From contig KE993456.1 in assembly GCA_000466585.1 (NCBI GenBank), forward strand, positions 1 to 35,822: a stretch of 35,822 nucleotides of DNA. The letters are read 5' to 3'. Each line of letters opens with the position of its first letter. The stretch's first letter is position 1. Below are positions 1 through 8,307 of this stretch, piece after piece. Position numbers and translations under genes: made by a program. Below the pieces are notes generated by a model that was not told the DNA's origin, made no database searches, and was given only the letters and a program-made list of their open reading frames with translations. This DNA is from Clostridiales bacterium oral taxon 876 str. F0540. Lineage in GTDB: Bacteria; Bacillota; Clostridia; Clostridiales; Clostridiaceae.

Positions 1-29
1 TGGTGTCTTGACCGCTTGACCAATGAGCC
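1..29 (-). tRNA. tRNA-Glu, 5' part only (cut by window edge)
   Basis: Read on the minus strand, the gene starts GGCTCATTGGTCAAGCGG and continues AAGACACCA to the window edge. This is the acceptor 5' strand, position-8 T and D-arm typical of bacterial tRNA-Glu. The anticodon, the T-arm and the 3' end lie outside the window, so the identity rests on the first 29 bases only. A promoter at 69-97 points into it. Window edges at tRNA genes are common where assemblies break in repeats. Confidence 0.75.
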
Positions 30-68
30 ATGTTTTGTCTTAGCCGCCTTGGCGACCCGACATAGACT

Positions 69-97
69 ATAATACATAAAATTTTAACTTATGTCAA
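69..97 (-). promoter_or_regulatory. Sigma-A promoter of the tRNA gene
   Basis: On the minus strand there is a perfect -35 TTGACA (92-97), a 17-bp spacer and a -10 TATTAT (69-74). Transcription would start near 62, about 33 bases before the tRNA 5' end. This is the strongest sigma-A type promoter I see in the window, as expected for a stable RNA gene. Confidence 0.75.
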
Positions 98-227
98 CAG
101 ATTTTTTAATATTTTTTTCTTTTTTTTATTGTTACATTTTACCTGCCATGACAAGCTCACTCTTCCTCTGGTTTTCTCTTATTTCCGCTAGTTATTGCAA
201 AATATAAGCAGAAAGCGAAACAATCCT

Positions 228-270
228 CTTAATTATAAAATCGCGATAACATCGCGATTTTATAATTAAG
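228..270. terminator. 20-bp perfect hairpin after the CoA-binding gene
   Basis: Two perfect 20-base arms (228-247 and 251-270) around the loop AAC, containing the core ATCGCGAT. It begins 8 bases after the stop of the CoA-binding protein gene. There is no long U-run after it in either direction, so it may act as a weak terminator or an mRNA 3'-end protector. Confidence 0.55.
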
Positions 271-277
271 TTTCGTT

Positions 278-661
278 TTAAACTTTTCTTTTATAATAAG
301 ATAGCTCTACTAAAGCACAGCCTTCTATTGCTATTATACCGTTATTCTTACAAAATTCAATTATATCTTCGCTTTCTGCACCTGGTTGGATAAGCACTTT
401 ATCAATGTTTAATTCCAAAGCTTCCTTTACAATGTTTAAACCCGACACAGGATTTATACATAAGTCTATAACATCTATTTTATAGTTTACGTCTTTTAAG
501 TTTTTATGAAGTGTATTTGTAGTGTCCCTTGGGTTTACCCCTTCTACATTAAAATCGGCAGCTTTTAGGGAAGTTAAAATCCTGTGTGCATATTTGCTGC
601 TGTTTAGCACATCTCCTACAACTACCCAATTTTTATAATTTAGTAATTCTTGAGCTTGCAT
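278..661 (-). CDS. CoA-binding domain protein (YccU-like)
   Basis: A 127-aa protein made of a single Rossmann-like CoA-binding fold (CoA_binding_2 type). The N-terminal strand NWVVVGDVLN is followed by ILTSLKAADFNVEGVNPR, then DVIDLCINP and KVLIQPGAES, the usual order of strands in this family. The biochemical role of these small stand-alone proteins is unknown. An in-frame ATG lies 21 bases upstream at 682, but the start at 661 has the ribosome site GGAAGGTG at proper distance, so I chose 661. It is a single gene, followed by the hairpin at 228-270. The family assignment is by motif recall. Confidence 0.8.
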   Translation of the reverse strand: MQAQELLNYKNWVVVGDVLNSSKYAHRILTSLKAADFNVEGVNPRDTTNTLHKNLKDVNYKIDVIDLCINPVSGLNIVKEALELNIDKVLIQPGAESEDIIEFCKNNGIIAIEGCALVELSYYKRKV

Positions 662-715
662 AAAATCACCTTCCTTTATCATTATTATACTCCAAATTTA
701 TTATATAATAACAAA

Positions 716-761
716 ATAGTCTTTATACCAGCAGTATAATATCAGCTAGTATAAAGACTAT
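716..761 (-). terminator. Terminator of the 769-1365 gene
   Basis: Arms of 13 bases (716-728 and 749-761), perfect, with partial extra pairing inside. On the minus strand the hairpin is followed by a T-rich run. It begins 8 bases past the stop codon at 769. Confidence 0.65.
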
Positions 762-768
762 AACAAAA

Positions 769-1365
769 CTACATGCCCGAAACAAGTATATTCTTGGAAT
801 TATTTTCTGAATTAACTGTATTTTTCAGCACATCATTTAACATATGCTTATACCTATCAATACTTCTTTCTTTTTCTTCAATTTCTTTTTTTATATGCTT
901 TATATTCTCGAAGCAGCCTTCAATGAAACTATTTAGATTTATTTCCTTAAAGGTTATACTAAACTTTTCTGCATACTTTTCACCTATAGCCGTTACTTCT
1001 AATGGAATAGAGTTATTGACAACTAAAATAAGTTTCTTCTCCCATATTCCTCTTTTGTTTATCTTGTATTCATCCTTTAACACTTCAAGGCTGCATAATT
1101 TGTTATCAATCTTGCTTTCAATCCCTTCAATAAGTGCTGCATATAAGGCAGCTGATATATAATTATTCAGCTTTATCTTTAATATATCACTATAATTTAC
1201 TATAAGCTTGTCAATATCGGTTTCAGGTATTAACCTTACGTCTTCTATACTTACAGCAGTTCTTTCATTATTATCTTCCACAACAACCATATCATAATTT
1301 ATGCTATGAACCTTATATTCATCTTCATAATTAGAAAGTTTTTCATTTATTATTTTTATTCTCAT
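769..1365 (-). CDS. Protein of unknown function, 198 aa
   Basis: I do not recognise this family. The protein is charged and soluble, with no signal peptide or membrane segment. The N-terminal ~50 residues look like a short beta-rich module (IKIINEKLSNYEDEYKV, then VVVEDNNERTAVSIEDV). The middle is mixed alpha/beta, and residues about 150-185 (HIKKEIEEKERSIDRYKHML) form a likely coiled coil. The start is supported by AAAGGAGAG seven bases upstream. It stands alone between two hairpins. Its codon use resembles that of its neighbours, so it is probably a real, lineage-specific gene. Confidence 0.7.
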   Translation of the reverse strand: MRIKIINEKLSNYEDEYKVHSINYDMVVVEDNNERTAVSIEDVRLIPETDIDKLIVNYSDILKIKLNNYISAALYAALIEGIESKIDNKLCSLEVLKDEYKINKRGIWEKKLILVVNNSIPLEVTAIGEKYAEKFSITFKEINLNSFIEGCFENIKHIKKEIEEKERSIDRYKHMLNDVLKNTVNSENNSKNILVSGM

Positions 1366-1594
1366 AAAAAACTCTCCTTTCTATCTTCCCTATGGCTTAA
1401 TTATATTTTAATAAACTCATCGTTACAAAGGTAATTTTACCCTTAGTTTCTAATTAGTATTTAATTGTTTATGCCAAAAGGTTTACAGCTTTTTATGAAA
1501 ATATAAAATATTTTTCTAATATATTCAAATAGCTGACTTTAGGATAAAATATATAAATGATATGTAATTTTGTTAACCTAAGGGAGAGATTAAT

Positions 1595-2827
1595 TTGAAG
1601 CACGATATTTTAATTGTGGGCGGCGGAGCTTCCGGAATTATGGCAGCAATTTTAGCTCATGATTTTGGAATGGATGCAGCGCTGCTTGAAGGAAATGATA
1701 GAATAGGAAAAAAACTTTTAACTACCGGCAACGGAAGATGTAATATTACTAATAAATATATAGAAGACTCTAGATATCATAGCAGTAACAATAGCTTTTT
1801 TAAGCCTGTTTTAGATAGCTTTAAAGCAAATGATACTATTAACTTTTTCTCCTCTATCGGGCTGCCCCTAATTACTTTGGAAGAAGGTAAAATGTATCCA
1901 ATGTCTCTTCAAGCTTCTTCTGTACTTGACATAATGAGACTGGCTCTTGAAGACAGAAGTATACCTGTTTATTTAAATTCCAAAGTTAAGTCAATAAATA
2001 AGAAAAAGAATAGTTTCGTCCTTGAAACTTCTAATGGTGAAATTTATGAAGGCAACAAGGTTATATTGGCAAGCGGTGGAAAAACTCTTGCGGCTACCGG
2101 ATCTGACGGCTCCGGATATACCTTAGCAAAGAGCTTTGGGCATAAATTAATAACTCCAATACCTGCTCTTGTTCAGTTAAAGCTTGATTATAAAAACTTA
2201 AAAGCTCTTTCCGGAGTTAAATTTAACGGCATTGCCGAAGTGTTTGTTAATAATGAATTAAAAAGAAGAGAGTTTGGAGAGATACTATTTACAGATTACG
2301 GCATTTCAGGACCACCAATACTCCAATTGAGTCGTACTGCCTCTTATGCTCTTTCTAAAGGAAGCGACGTAGAAATCAATGTTAATATAATGTATACAAT
2401 GAAAAAAGATGAATTGGAAAATTTCTTTGAAACTCATTTTGCATTATTTAGTCACAGAAGCCTTCACGATGCTTTTATAGGAATAATAAATAAAAAGCTT
2501 ATACCAATAATTCTAAAAGAAGCCGGGATTAACAATATTCATAAGCCCTGCTGGGATCTAGACTATAGAGAAAAAAAGAACTTATACACTCTCTTAAACT
2601 GCTGGAAGTTTAAGGTTTCAGATACAAACTCTTTTAATAACGCACAAGTAACTGCAGGCGGTATCGACACAATTGATATAAACCCTGAAACCCTAGAATC
2701 AAAGCTTGTTCCTAATTTGTATTTTTCCGGAGAAATTTTAGATGTTGATGGAGACTGTGGAGGATTTAATCTTCAGTGGGCATGGAGTTCAGCTTATACT
2801 GCAGCAAAAAGCGCAAGTGAGAAATAG
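1595..2827 (+). CDS. HI0933-family FAD-dependent oxidoreductase
   Basis: A 410-aa flavoprotein of the HI0933/YhiN family. An N-terminal dinucleotide-binding motif GGGASG (residues 8-13) is followed by an acidic residue ending the second strand (LLEGND) and by the family signature TTGNGRCNITN. The C-terminal second FAD motif GDCGGFNLQWAWSSAY is intact. Members bind FAD and are probable NAD(P)H-dependent reductases; the substrate here cannot be inferred. The start codon is TTG, chosen because AAGGGAGAG lies six bases upstream. Length is normal for the family. It converges with the histidine kinase gene, and the two share the terminator at 2860-2887. Confidence 0.88.
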   Translation: MKHDILIVGGGASGIMAAILAHDFGMDAALLEGNDRIGKKLLTTGNGRCNITNKYIEDSRYHSSNNSFFKPVLDSFKANDTINFFSSIGLPLITLEEGKMYPMSLQASSVLDIMRLALEDRSIPVYLNSKVKSINKKKNSFVLETSNGEIYEGNKVILASGGKTLAATGSDGSGYTLAKSFGHKLITPIPALVQLKLDYKNLKALSGVKFNGIAEVFVNNELKRREFGEILFTDYGISGPPILQLSRTASYALSKGSDVEINVNIMYTMKKDELENFFETHFALFSHRSLHDAFIGIINKKLIPIILKEAGINNIHKPCWDLDYREKKNLYTLLNCWKFKVSDTNSFNNAQVTAGGIDTIDINPETLESKLVPNLYFSGEILDVDGDCGGFNLQWAWSSAYTAAKSASEK

Positions 2828-2859
2828 TACTTAGAAATAAAAAAGAATTTGTCTTACTA

Positions 2860-2887
2860 AAAGGGGCTGCCTCAAAGCAGCCCCTTT
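2860..2887. terminator. Bidirectional terminator
   Basis: An 11-bp perfect GC-rich stem, AAAGGGGCTGC pairing with GCAGCCCCTTT, around a 6-base loop. A or T runs lie on both sides. It sits between the convergent flavoprotein and histidine kinase genes and can serve both. Confidence 0.9.
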
Positions 2888-2888
2888 A

Positions 2889-4733
2889 TTATTGTACTAT
2901 GTCTGAAAACTCAATATTAATCTTTTCTATGCTTTCACCGGCTATAGTCTTATCAGCATTATTGCTGGAATCAGTCACGAGTTTTACAGGCAGTTCAATT
3001 ATGAATTCTGTTCCCTTTCCATACTCACTTTCAACCCTTATGTTGCCTCCATGAAGCTCTACTAAGGACTTTACAATTGAAAGGCCTATCCCGCTGCCCT
3101 CGTGGCTTCTGTTAAGTGATTTATCCACCTGCTGAAATCTTTCAAAAACCATATTCTTTTTATTTTCTGGGATTCCTATTCCATTATCTTTTACAGAAAT
3201 CACTACCTTATCTTTCTTATCATATACGCTTACTAAAATAGTTCCCCCTGGGTTTGTAAACTTAATAGAATTAGATAACAGATTAAGCATAATTCTATCA
3301 ATCTTATCAGGATCACAGGCTAATATTTTTTCTTCTGTATCCGTATCAAAAATTAAGTTTATTCTCTTATGCTCTGTGTACCCTGAAATCGAACCTGTTA
3401 TATCTTCAACAACATCAACTATATTTTTATTCTTAAGCTGCAGCTCAAAAAATCCGGCATCTATTTTAGTTATATCAATTATATTACTTACCAGCCTCAA
3501 GAGTCTGTAACAGTTTTGCTGCATACTGTAAATATACTTGCCCACTTTACCCTCTTCATCTATTATATTTCCTTCTGCAATATAAAGATTTAAAAGCTGA
3601 ATAGCAGATAAAATTACATTTATAGGAGTTCTAAGCTCATGAGATACGTTTGCAAAAAACTCGGTTCTAAGCCTATCATATTCCCTTGCTTCATTAAGGA
3701 GCTTTATATTTTCTTCAGATGACTTTTTTAGACTTTCAAGCTTCTTTGTTTCAGTTATATCCCTAATAACTGACACCATAGCATTTTGATTTTTATATGG
3801 AAACAGACTTGCGGTTGCTTCTACATCTATTACTGTTCCATCCACTCTTATATATCTTTGCTCCTCGAATGGAAGCGGGACACCAAATTCTTTCAGTTCA
3901 AACTTCCTCTTAATTACTTCATGTCTATAGTCCTTATGCACAAAATCTAACAGGTTTTTCCCTATTAACCCTTCCTTTTTTTCTACTCCTAAAAGCTCTG
4001 TTGCAGCTAAATTCGCATATAGTATCTTAAATTGGCTATGTACTAATATTGCCGCAGGTGAAAGCTCAAATATTTTTCTATATCTCTCTTCACTTTGAAT
4101 AAGTTCTTCTTCAACCTGTTTTTTTATCTTATCTTTCTTAATTGTATCAATAGCAAAGCTTATATCTTCACACAAATTATTTAGGAGATTAATCTCCTCT
4201 TGCTCAACAAAAGAGTATTCCTCAGAGTAAAAAACCATAACTCCTATAACCTTATCTTCAATTCTTAGTGGGAATACTGTGCAAGAATTTATTGCGTACT
4301 CTATAATCTTTTTATGCCAGGGCTTGTTTTTAGTTTTTTCTTTTACATCATCAGCGAAAACATAGTTTTTACTATTAATAACCTTTTCTATAATTCCACC
4401 ATGAGGAATTCCCTTTTCCATAAAATCATCTGTTAACTTGCGCGCTTCTTCATGATTGAGGCCACATTGAGATACTGGTTCCAGCAAAGAAGTCTCTTCA
4501 TTTATAATTCCGATCCAGGCAACTTTAAACAGACCTTCTTCTACGGCTATCCTGCAAGCCTCTTTATATAACAATTCAATATCCTTTATTCTTATAATTG
4601 CATGATTAATTTTACTCAAAATCGAATAAAGCCTATTTACTCTTTCAAGTTTAGCCTTAGTAGCTTTCAACTGATTTTCTAAAATCATATATTTATTTAT
4701 TTCCAATTTAGAGGGCTTAAGCTTTGCTTCCAT
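2889..4733 (-). CDS. GAF-PAS sensor histidine kinase (orphan)
   Basis: A 614-aa cytoplasmic hybrid-free sensor kinase. Order: N-terminal coiled helix (1-40), GAF domain (about 45-200), PAS domain (about 215-330), DHp domain with phospho-acceptor His365 in FFANVSHELRTP, and HATPase_c with N box (NLLSNSIKF, near 484-492), G1 DNGIGIP (516-522), F box FERFQQ and G2 GSGIGLS (546-552). All catalytic boxes are intact. No membrane segment is visible, so it probably senses a cytoplasmic or diffusible signal. GAF and PAS domains can bind small ligands or cofactors, but nothing in the sequence names one. No response regulator is adjacent. GGAGG lies ten bases before the ATG. In clostridia, orphan kinases of this kind may phosphorylate Spo0A; that is only a possibility here. 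Confidence 0.9.
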   Translation of the reverse strand: MEAKLKPSKLEINKYMILENQLKATKAKLERVNRLYSILSKINHAIIRIKDIELLYKEACRIAVEEGLFKVAWIGIINEETSLLEPVSQCGLNHEEARKLTDDFMEKGIPHGGIIEKVINSKNYVFADDVKEKTKNKPWHKKIIEYAINSCTVFPLRIEDKVIGVMVFYSEEYSFVEQEEINLLNNLCEDISFAIDTIKKDKIKKQVEEELIQSEERYRKIFELSPAAILVHSQFKILYANLAATELLGVEKKEGLIGKNLLDFVHKDYRHEVIKRKFELKEFGVPLPFEEQRYIRVDGTVIDVEATASLFPYKNQNAMVSVIRDITETKKLESLKKSSEENIKLLNEAREYDRLRTEFFANVSHELRTPINVILSAIQLLNLYIAEGNIIDEEGKVGKYIYSMQQNCYRLLRLVSNIIDITKIDAGFFELQLKNKNIVDVVEDITGSISGYTEHKRINLIFDTDTEEKILACDPDKIDRIMLNLLSNSIKFTNPGGTILVSVYDKKDKVVISVKDNGIGIPENKKNMVFERFQQVDKSLNRSHEGSGIGLSIVKSLVELHGGNIRVESEYGKGTEFIIELPVKLVTDSSNNADKTIAGESIEKINIEFSDIVQ

Positions 4734-4822
4734 ATTTCATTTTCCTCCACCACTAAACGACACGTTTCCTAATAACTTTATATAATATTTTATCAGATAT
4801 GACAAAATATTTAAATGAAAAA

Positions 4823-4847
4823 GGAGAAAAACTAAAAGTTTTTCTCC
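4823..4847 (-). terminator. Terminator overlapping the thioesterase stop codon
   Basis: A perfect 10-bp stem (4823-4832 and 4838-4847) with a 5-base loop. On the minus strand it is followed by TTTTTCATTT. The first arm includes the last codons and the stop of the thioesterase gene. Confidence 0.8.
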
Positions 4848-5584
4848 CATGTAGTCTTTATGAGTGTAAGTTCTTTTTCTTCTTTATCAATAATTTTATG
4901 AATACAGATTACAGTATTATCATTATGTATAATTTCGGTAATAACTTTTACTATTTCCCCATAGGTTGTTTCTTTTTCATAAATAACTTTTAGATTTTTA
5001 ATAGTATAATTTAAAACTACTTCCATAGGGACAGTCTCTATAGCCCATGCTATATACTTAGCATTATTTACATGCTGATTAGTATCTATATCACTATATC
5101 TTACATTAAATATCTTTTCCAAATCAGCTTTATCCGGTTTCTTAATATCTTCTATTTCCAATGTGTTTTGGTCATTATAGTCGAGTCCATAAAGTCTATA
5201 TACATCCTCGTTGATTCTAACAGGTCTTCTTCTTTCTATATTTATTAAAAACCATATTGAGTCAGCTGTTGCTATAACTTCTCCTTCACTATTTAACACC
5301 TCAAAGGTTCTGTACGCATAAAACTTTTTCATCGAATAAGGACAAGTTTTAACAATAATTTTTTCACCATGAAGCGGATATTTAACTACATCTATGTTCC
5401 ATTTGTATAAAACCCATGCTAAGTTATTTTCTTTTAGATATTCAATCCCAATACCAAGCTGTTCTGACTGCACAGTTGCTATATCACCAAAGAAATCAAC
5501 CAAGCTTGTTATTAAAGCTCTCCTTTTATAATCTATTTCATAGTAATGTATTTCATATTCTTTTTCATAAACAAATCCCGGCAT
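4832..5584 (-). CDS. Acyl-ACP thioesterase (FatA/FatB-like)
   Basis: A 250-aa double hot-dog protein of the acyl-ACP thioesterase family. It would release free fatty acids from acyl carrier protein in the cytoplasm. The first hot-dog half begins YEIHYYEIDYKRRALI. The second contains VRYSDIDTNQHVNNAKY (161-177), with the conserved Asp, Asn and His residues (D165/D167, N169, H171, N173) of the active-site region. Length is normal for bacterial members. It lies downstream of the PAP2 gene on the same strand, with 173 bases of tandem repeat between them. The ribosome site GTGAAAGGAG is itself part of the repeat unit. Confidence 0.88.
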   Translation of the reverse strand: MPGFVYEKEYEIHYYEIDYKRRALITSLVDFFGDIATVQSEQLGIGIEYLKENNLAWVLYKWNIDVVKYPLHGEKIIVKTCPYSMKKFYAYRTFEVLNSEGEVIATADSIWFLINIERRRPVRINEDVYRLYGLDYNDQNTLEIEDIKKPDKADLEKIFNVRYSDIDTNQHVNNAKYIAWAIETVPMEVVLNYTIKNLKVIYEKETTYGEIVKVITEIIHNDNTVICIHKIIDKEEKELTLIKTTWEKNF

Positions 5585-5590
5585 AATTTT

Positions 5591-5756
5591 CTCCTTTCAC
5601 TCGAAACACTGGGTAATCTAACTTATTCGCTCCGCTCATAGATTACCCGTTGAAGCCCATTTAGGACTTCAACCTCCTTTCACTCGAAACACTGGGTAGT
5701 CTACCTCACTCGCAGGCTCCCCCTTACAAGTGCATTTAGCACCTGCACCTTCTTTT
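5591..5756. repeat. Imperfect tandem repeat, two ~83-bp units, with internal hairpins
   Basis: A 29-base segment beginning CTCCTTTCACTCGAAACACT occurs at 5591-5619 and again at 5674-5702 with one change. The rest of each unit aligns more loosely: unit 1 has TTGAAGCCCATTTAGGACTT, unit 2 has CAAGTGCATTTAGCACCTG. Unit 1 contains two inverted repeats: GGGTAATCTA/TAGATTACCC (5611-5620, 5639-5648) and GTTGAAG/CTTCAAC (5649-5655, 5667-5673). Read on the coding (minus) strand, each unit ends in GTGAAAGGAG, and the left copy supplies the ribosome site of the thioesterase gene. Confidence 0.8.
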
Positions 5757-5757
5757 T

Positions 5758-6306
5758 TTAATTTGTTTCTCTAACTCTAAAAAAAGCTTTTCCTAAGTTT
5801 ACACCAACTTTTGCGCATACCGTACCTAGAAGAATACCTCCCAATACGTCAGAAGGATAATGTACATGCAGATACATCCTTGAAAAAGCAATTAATACTG
5901 CTAGCACAAACGCCAAATATCTATATCTTGCCTTACTAAACAAGCAAACTCCAAAGGCTGCAAAAGACGAAGTGGTGTGTCCTGATGGGAATGAATAGGA
6001 CCTTGGCAGGCTTATGATAAAATTAAAATTATATTCACTTCCTATAGGTCTTGCCCTTCCAATAACATTTTTTATAATTTGGTCCCCTACAATATAACCT
6101 ATGGCCAAAGCTATAAGCATACTTACTCCAAGTCTTCTTATATTTGTATTTTTGTTTATCATAAGTATTATAGCAATTGCTATCCATACCTCTCCATGAT
6201 TATTAATGCCTGAAAAAAACGGCATAATCACGTCAAAAAATCTGTTCTTAATTCCTTCTGATAAAAATCGCAAAATGGAATTATCAATTTGAAGCAAGCT
6301 AGTCAT
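5758..6306 (-). CDS. PAP2-family membrane phosphatase
   Basis: A 182-aa membrane phosphatase with all three PAP2 motifs: K79-x6-R86-P87 (KNVIGRARP), PSGH (107-110) and SR (142-143) followed by H149 and D153 (SRMYLHVHYPSD). About five membrane helices are visible. Members dephosphorylate lipid phosphates such as undecaprenyl diphosphate or phosphatidic acid/PGP; undecaprenyl-diphosphatase is the likeliest role in a Gram-positive cell but is inferred. AGGAAGG lies six bases before the ATG. It is the first gene of a probable two-gene transcript with the acyl-ACP thioesterase, and its promoter at 6342-6370 overlaps that of the divergent deacetylase gene. Confidence 0.88.
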   Translation of the reverse strand: MTSLLQIDNSILRFLSEGIKNRFFDVIMPFFSGINNHGEVWIAIAIILMINKNTNIRRLGVSMLIALAIGYIVGDQIIKNVIGRARPIGSEYNFNFIISLPRSYSFPSGHTTSSFAAFGVCLFSKARYRYLAFVLAVLIAFSRMYLHVHYPSDVLGGILLGTVCAKVGVNLGKAFFRVRETN

Positions 6307-6341
6307 TTTTCTACCTTCCTAAATCACCTATTGATGTTATT

Positions 6342-6370
6342 ATCATACTAATCTATTATACACTTAACAA
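6342..6370 (-). promoter_or_regulatory. Promoter of the PAP2-thioesterase unit
   Basis: On the minus strand, -35 TTGTTA (6365-6370), 17-bp spacer, -10 TATGAT (6342-6347). Its -35 box overlaps the -35 box of the divergent promoter at 6364-6392, so the two units may compete for RNA polymerase. Confidence 0.5.
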
Positions 6371-6392
6371 TAACTGTAGAAAAGCTTATAAT
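6364..6392 (+). promoter_or_regulatory. Promoter of the polysaccharide deacetylase gene
   Basis: -35 TTAACA (6364-6369), 17-bp spacer, perfect -10 TATAAT (6387-6392). Transcription would start near 6399, leaving a leader of about 27 bases before the start at 6426. Confidence 0.65.
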
Positions 6393-6425
6393 ATATATAC
6401 AATTATAAAAAGGATGATTTTAATT

Positions 6426-7355
6426 ATGAAAAAAACTACTTATATAGTTCTATTTTTAATCTTATTACTTTCTTTATCTGGTTGCAAAAGTTCTTCAAAA
6501 ACTCAAAAAAATTTATCTCCTTCCGAAGTTCAGACCGGTGAGACCAAAGCTTCTAAGTCTACAGAGACTGCTGAACCTCAAAACTCTAAGCTAGCCAAAG
6601 ATGATTCTTCTAAGGATATTGTTAGTAAAAAAGAACCCGAAATATATAATATCCTAGGGAAATCTAATAGGCTTACTAAAAGTGAAACTGACGCAATGAA
6701 TACCTGGCGCGAAGAAATAGTTAAGATGTCAAAGGCTAACTCTGACAGGTTATTCATTAATGGATATACAAAAGAAAAGGTTGTTGCCTTAACCTTTGAC
6801 GATGGCCCCGATTCAAAGACAACTCCTAGAATTTTAGATATACTTAAAAAAAATAATATTCATGGAAGTTTCTTTTTCATAGGAAATAGAATTAATCAAT
6901 ATTCTTCAGTTGTAAAAAGAACCTATGAAGAAGGTAACTTAGTTTTGAGTCATAGCTTCTCACACCCTGAATTAACTAAGAAAAGTGCTAAAGAAGTGAA
7001 AAATGAATTTATTTCTGCCGAAAATGCTATCTATAGTGTTATAAAAAAGAAGCCTGCAATAGTAAGGCCTCCTTATGGCGCAGTAAATGAAACTGTACTG
7101 AAGGAAGCTTCAGAGGAAGACTTAAAGCTTACTATCTGGTCTACAGACACCTTGGACTGGTCTCAAAAAGAAAAGGCTAATATAGTTAAAAATGTAGTAG
7201 ATAATGTAAGGCCTGGTGAAATAATTCTTATGCACAGCAATGAAGACAAGGCTACTACCGCTGAAGCACTTCCTGAAATAATAACTAAACTTAAAGAAAA
7301 AGGCTATAGCTTTGTAGATTTAAGTGAGCTTTTAAATACTAACGCCTATAAATAA
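6426..7355 (+). CDS. Polysaccharide deacetylase lipoprotein (NodB domain)
   Basis: A 309-aa exported lipoprotein. The signal peptide ends in the lipobox LSGC with Cys20 as lipid site; a Ser/Thr/Lys-rich linker (about 21-70) follows. The carbohydrate esterase 4 domain has TFDDGP (123-128), HSFSHP with H176 and H180 as metal ligands, RPPYG (214-218), the D-x-x-D-W segment (241-245) and LMH (268-270). It should remove acetyl groups from cell-wall glycan (GlcNAc or MurNAc), on the outer face of the membrane. An upstream ATG at 6414 lies directly on the AAAAAGG ribosome site, so the start at 6426 (MKKTTY) is preferred. All catalytic residues are present. Confidence 0.9.
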   Translation: MKKTTYIVLFLILLLSLSGCKSSSKTQKNLSPSEVQTGETKASKSTETAEPQNSKLAKDDSSKDIVSKKEPEIYNILGKSNRLTKSETDAMNTWREEIVKMSKANSDRLFINGYTKEKVVALTFDDGPDSKTTPRILDILKKNNIHGSFFFIGNRINQYSSVVKRTYEEGNLVLSHSFSHPELTKKSAKEVKNEFISAENAIYSVIKKKPAIVRPPYGAVNETVLKEASEEDLKLTIWSTDTLDWSQKEKANIVKNVVDNVRPGEIILMHSNEDKATTAEALPEIITKLKEKGYSFVDLSELLNTNAYK

Positions 7356-7367
7356 ACAGAAGTAAGT

Positions 7368-8294
7368 CTACTCTCTAAACGGATACTCTCTATCCGATTC
7401 ACTATAATTAATATAGGAATGTTGAATTTCCTTTATTGCTTTGAGATACTGCTTTGGCGACATGCCAAAGCTTTTTTTAAAGGCTCTTACAAAACTTGAA
7501 TAATCATTAAACCCACTCTGCTCTGAGGCCCTTATTGCTTGAAGTCCGTTTTTTATAAGCCCTGCTGCCTTAGCAAGCCTTTTTTCAAGTATATAATTAT
7601 GAATAGTATATCCTGTTTCATCTTTAAAGTTATGCATCAAATAATATCTGTTTATATAAAACTTTGCTGCTATATTCTCTATTGATAAATCACTAACCAA
7701 ATTTTCATTAATATATGATAGTATGTTTACTATCCTTTCATCATACTCAATATCTTTTTCATCCCTCTTAACACTTGCTCCCAGCATTAGCCTATTCAAA
7801 TAGACTATAAGCTGAATGAAATAAGCGTTTTGAAGCTGCCTGCCTCCAAATTCCTTATCTTTTATGGCCTTCTCCAAATAAAATAAAGTGTCTTTTATTA
7901 ATAGTAGGTTGTCTGAGCTTAAGCGAAATAAATTCAACTTTTCTTTCACAGCCGTATTAAAACAAGTAAGAAGATCACTATCTTCAGTGCTGTGATTTTT
8001 AAGAAAATCCGAGTTAACCCAAATTATAATTCTTTCATAGAATTCATTTGAATCTATGATTGGTCTATGGAGTTCATTACTTCCCACAAAAAGTATATCC
8101 CAAGGCTTAAGCTTATAGTACTTTCCTTCAATCGCATAGGTTACACTACCTGATATAAAAATTACTATTTTGTTAAAATCATGATAGTGAAAAGTGTGCT
8201 CTTCATTTTTCTTATCCTTTAAATGAAAAAATCTGAAATCTTCATTTAGATACCCCTTCTTAATATTCAATAAAGCATTATTCTCCAAAAACAT
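7368..8294 (-). CDS. AraC-family transcription regulator
   Basis: A 308-aa regulator. The N-terminal half is a cupin-like sensor domain (HTFHYHDFNKIVIF, ITYAIEGKYYKLKPWDILFVG-like pattern). The C-terminal ~100 residues are the double helix-turn-helix of the AraC/XylS family (LSIENIAAKFYINRYYLM, then IRASEQSGFNDYSSFVRAFKKSFG and MSPKQYLK). Such proteins usually respond to a sugar or related metabolite; none is indicated here. An upstream ATG at 8336 would add 14 residues encoded inside a long hairpin; the ATG at 8294, with GAGAGGG directly upstream, is preferred. No target operon is adjacent, as the neighbours are divergent or convergent. Confidence 0.88.
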   Translation of the reverse strand: MFLENNALLNIKKGYLNEDFRFFHLKDKKNEEHTFHYHDFNKIVIFISGSVTYAIEGKYYKLKPWDILFVGSNELHRPIIDSNEFYERIIIWVNSDFLKNHSTEDSDLLTCFNTAVKEKLNLFRLSSDNLLLIKDTLFYLEKAIKDKEFGGRQLQNAYFIQLIVYLNRLMLGASVKRDEKDIEYDERIVNILSYINENLVSDLSIENIAAKFYINRYYLMHNFKDETGYTIHNYILEKRLAKAAGLIKNGLQAIRASEQSGFNDYSSFVRAFKKSFGMSPKQYLKAIKEIQHSYINYSESDREYPFRE

Positions 8295-8307
8295 ATCCCT
8301 CTCTTTA

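Noticed and set aside
773..1162. Open frame on the plus strand inside the 769-1365 gene
   Set aside because: It lies opposite the minus-strand gene, which has a good ribosome site, start and terminator. The plus frame has low-complexity hydrophobic content typical of antisense reading.
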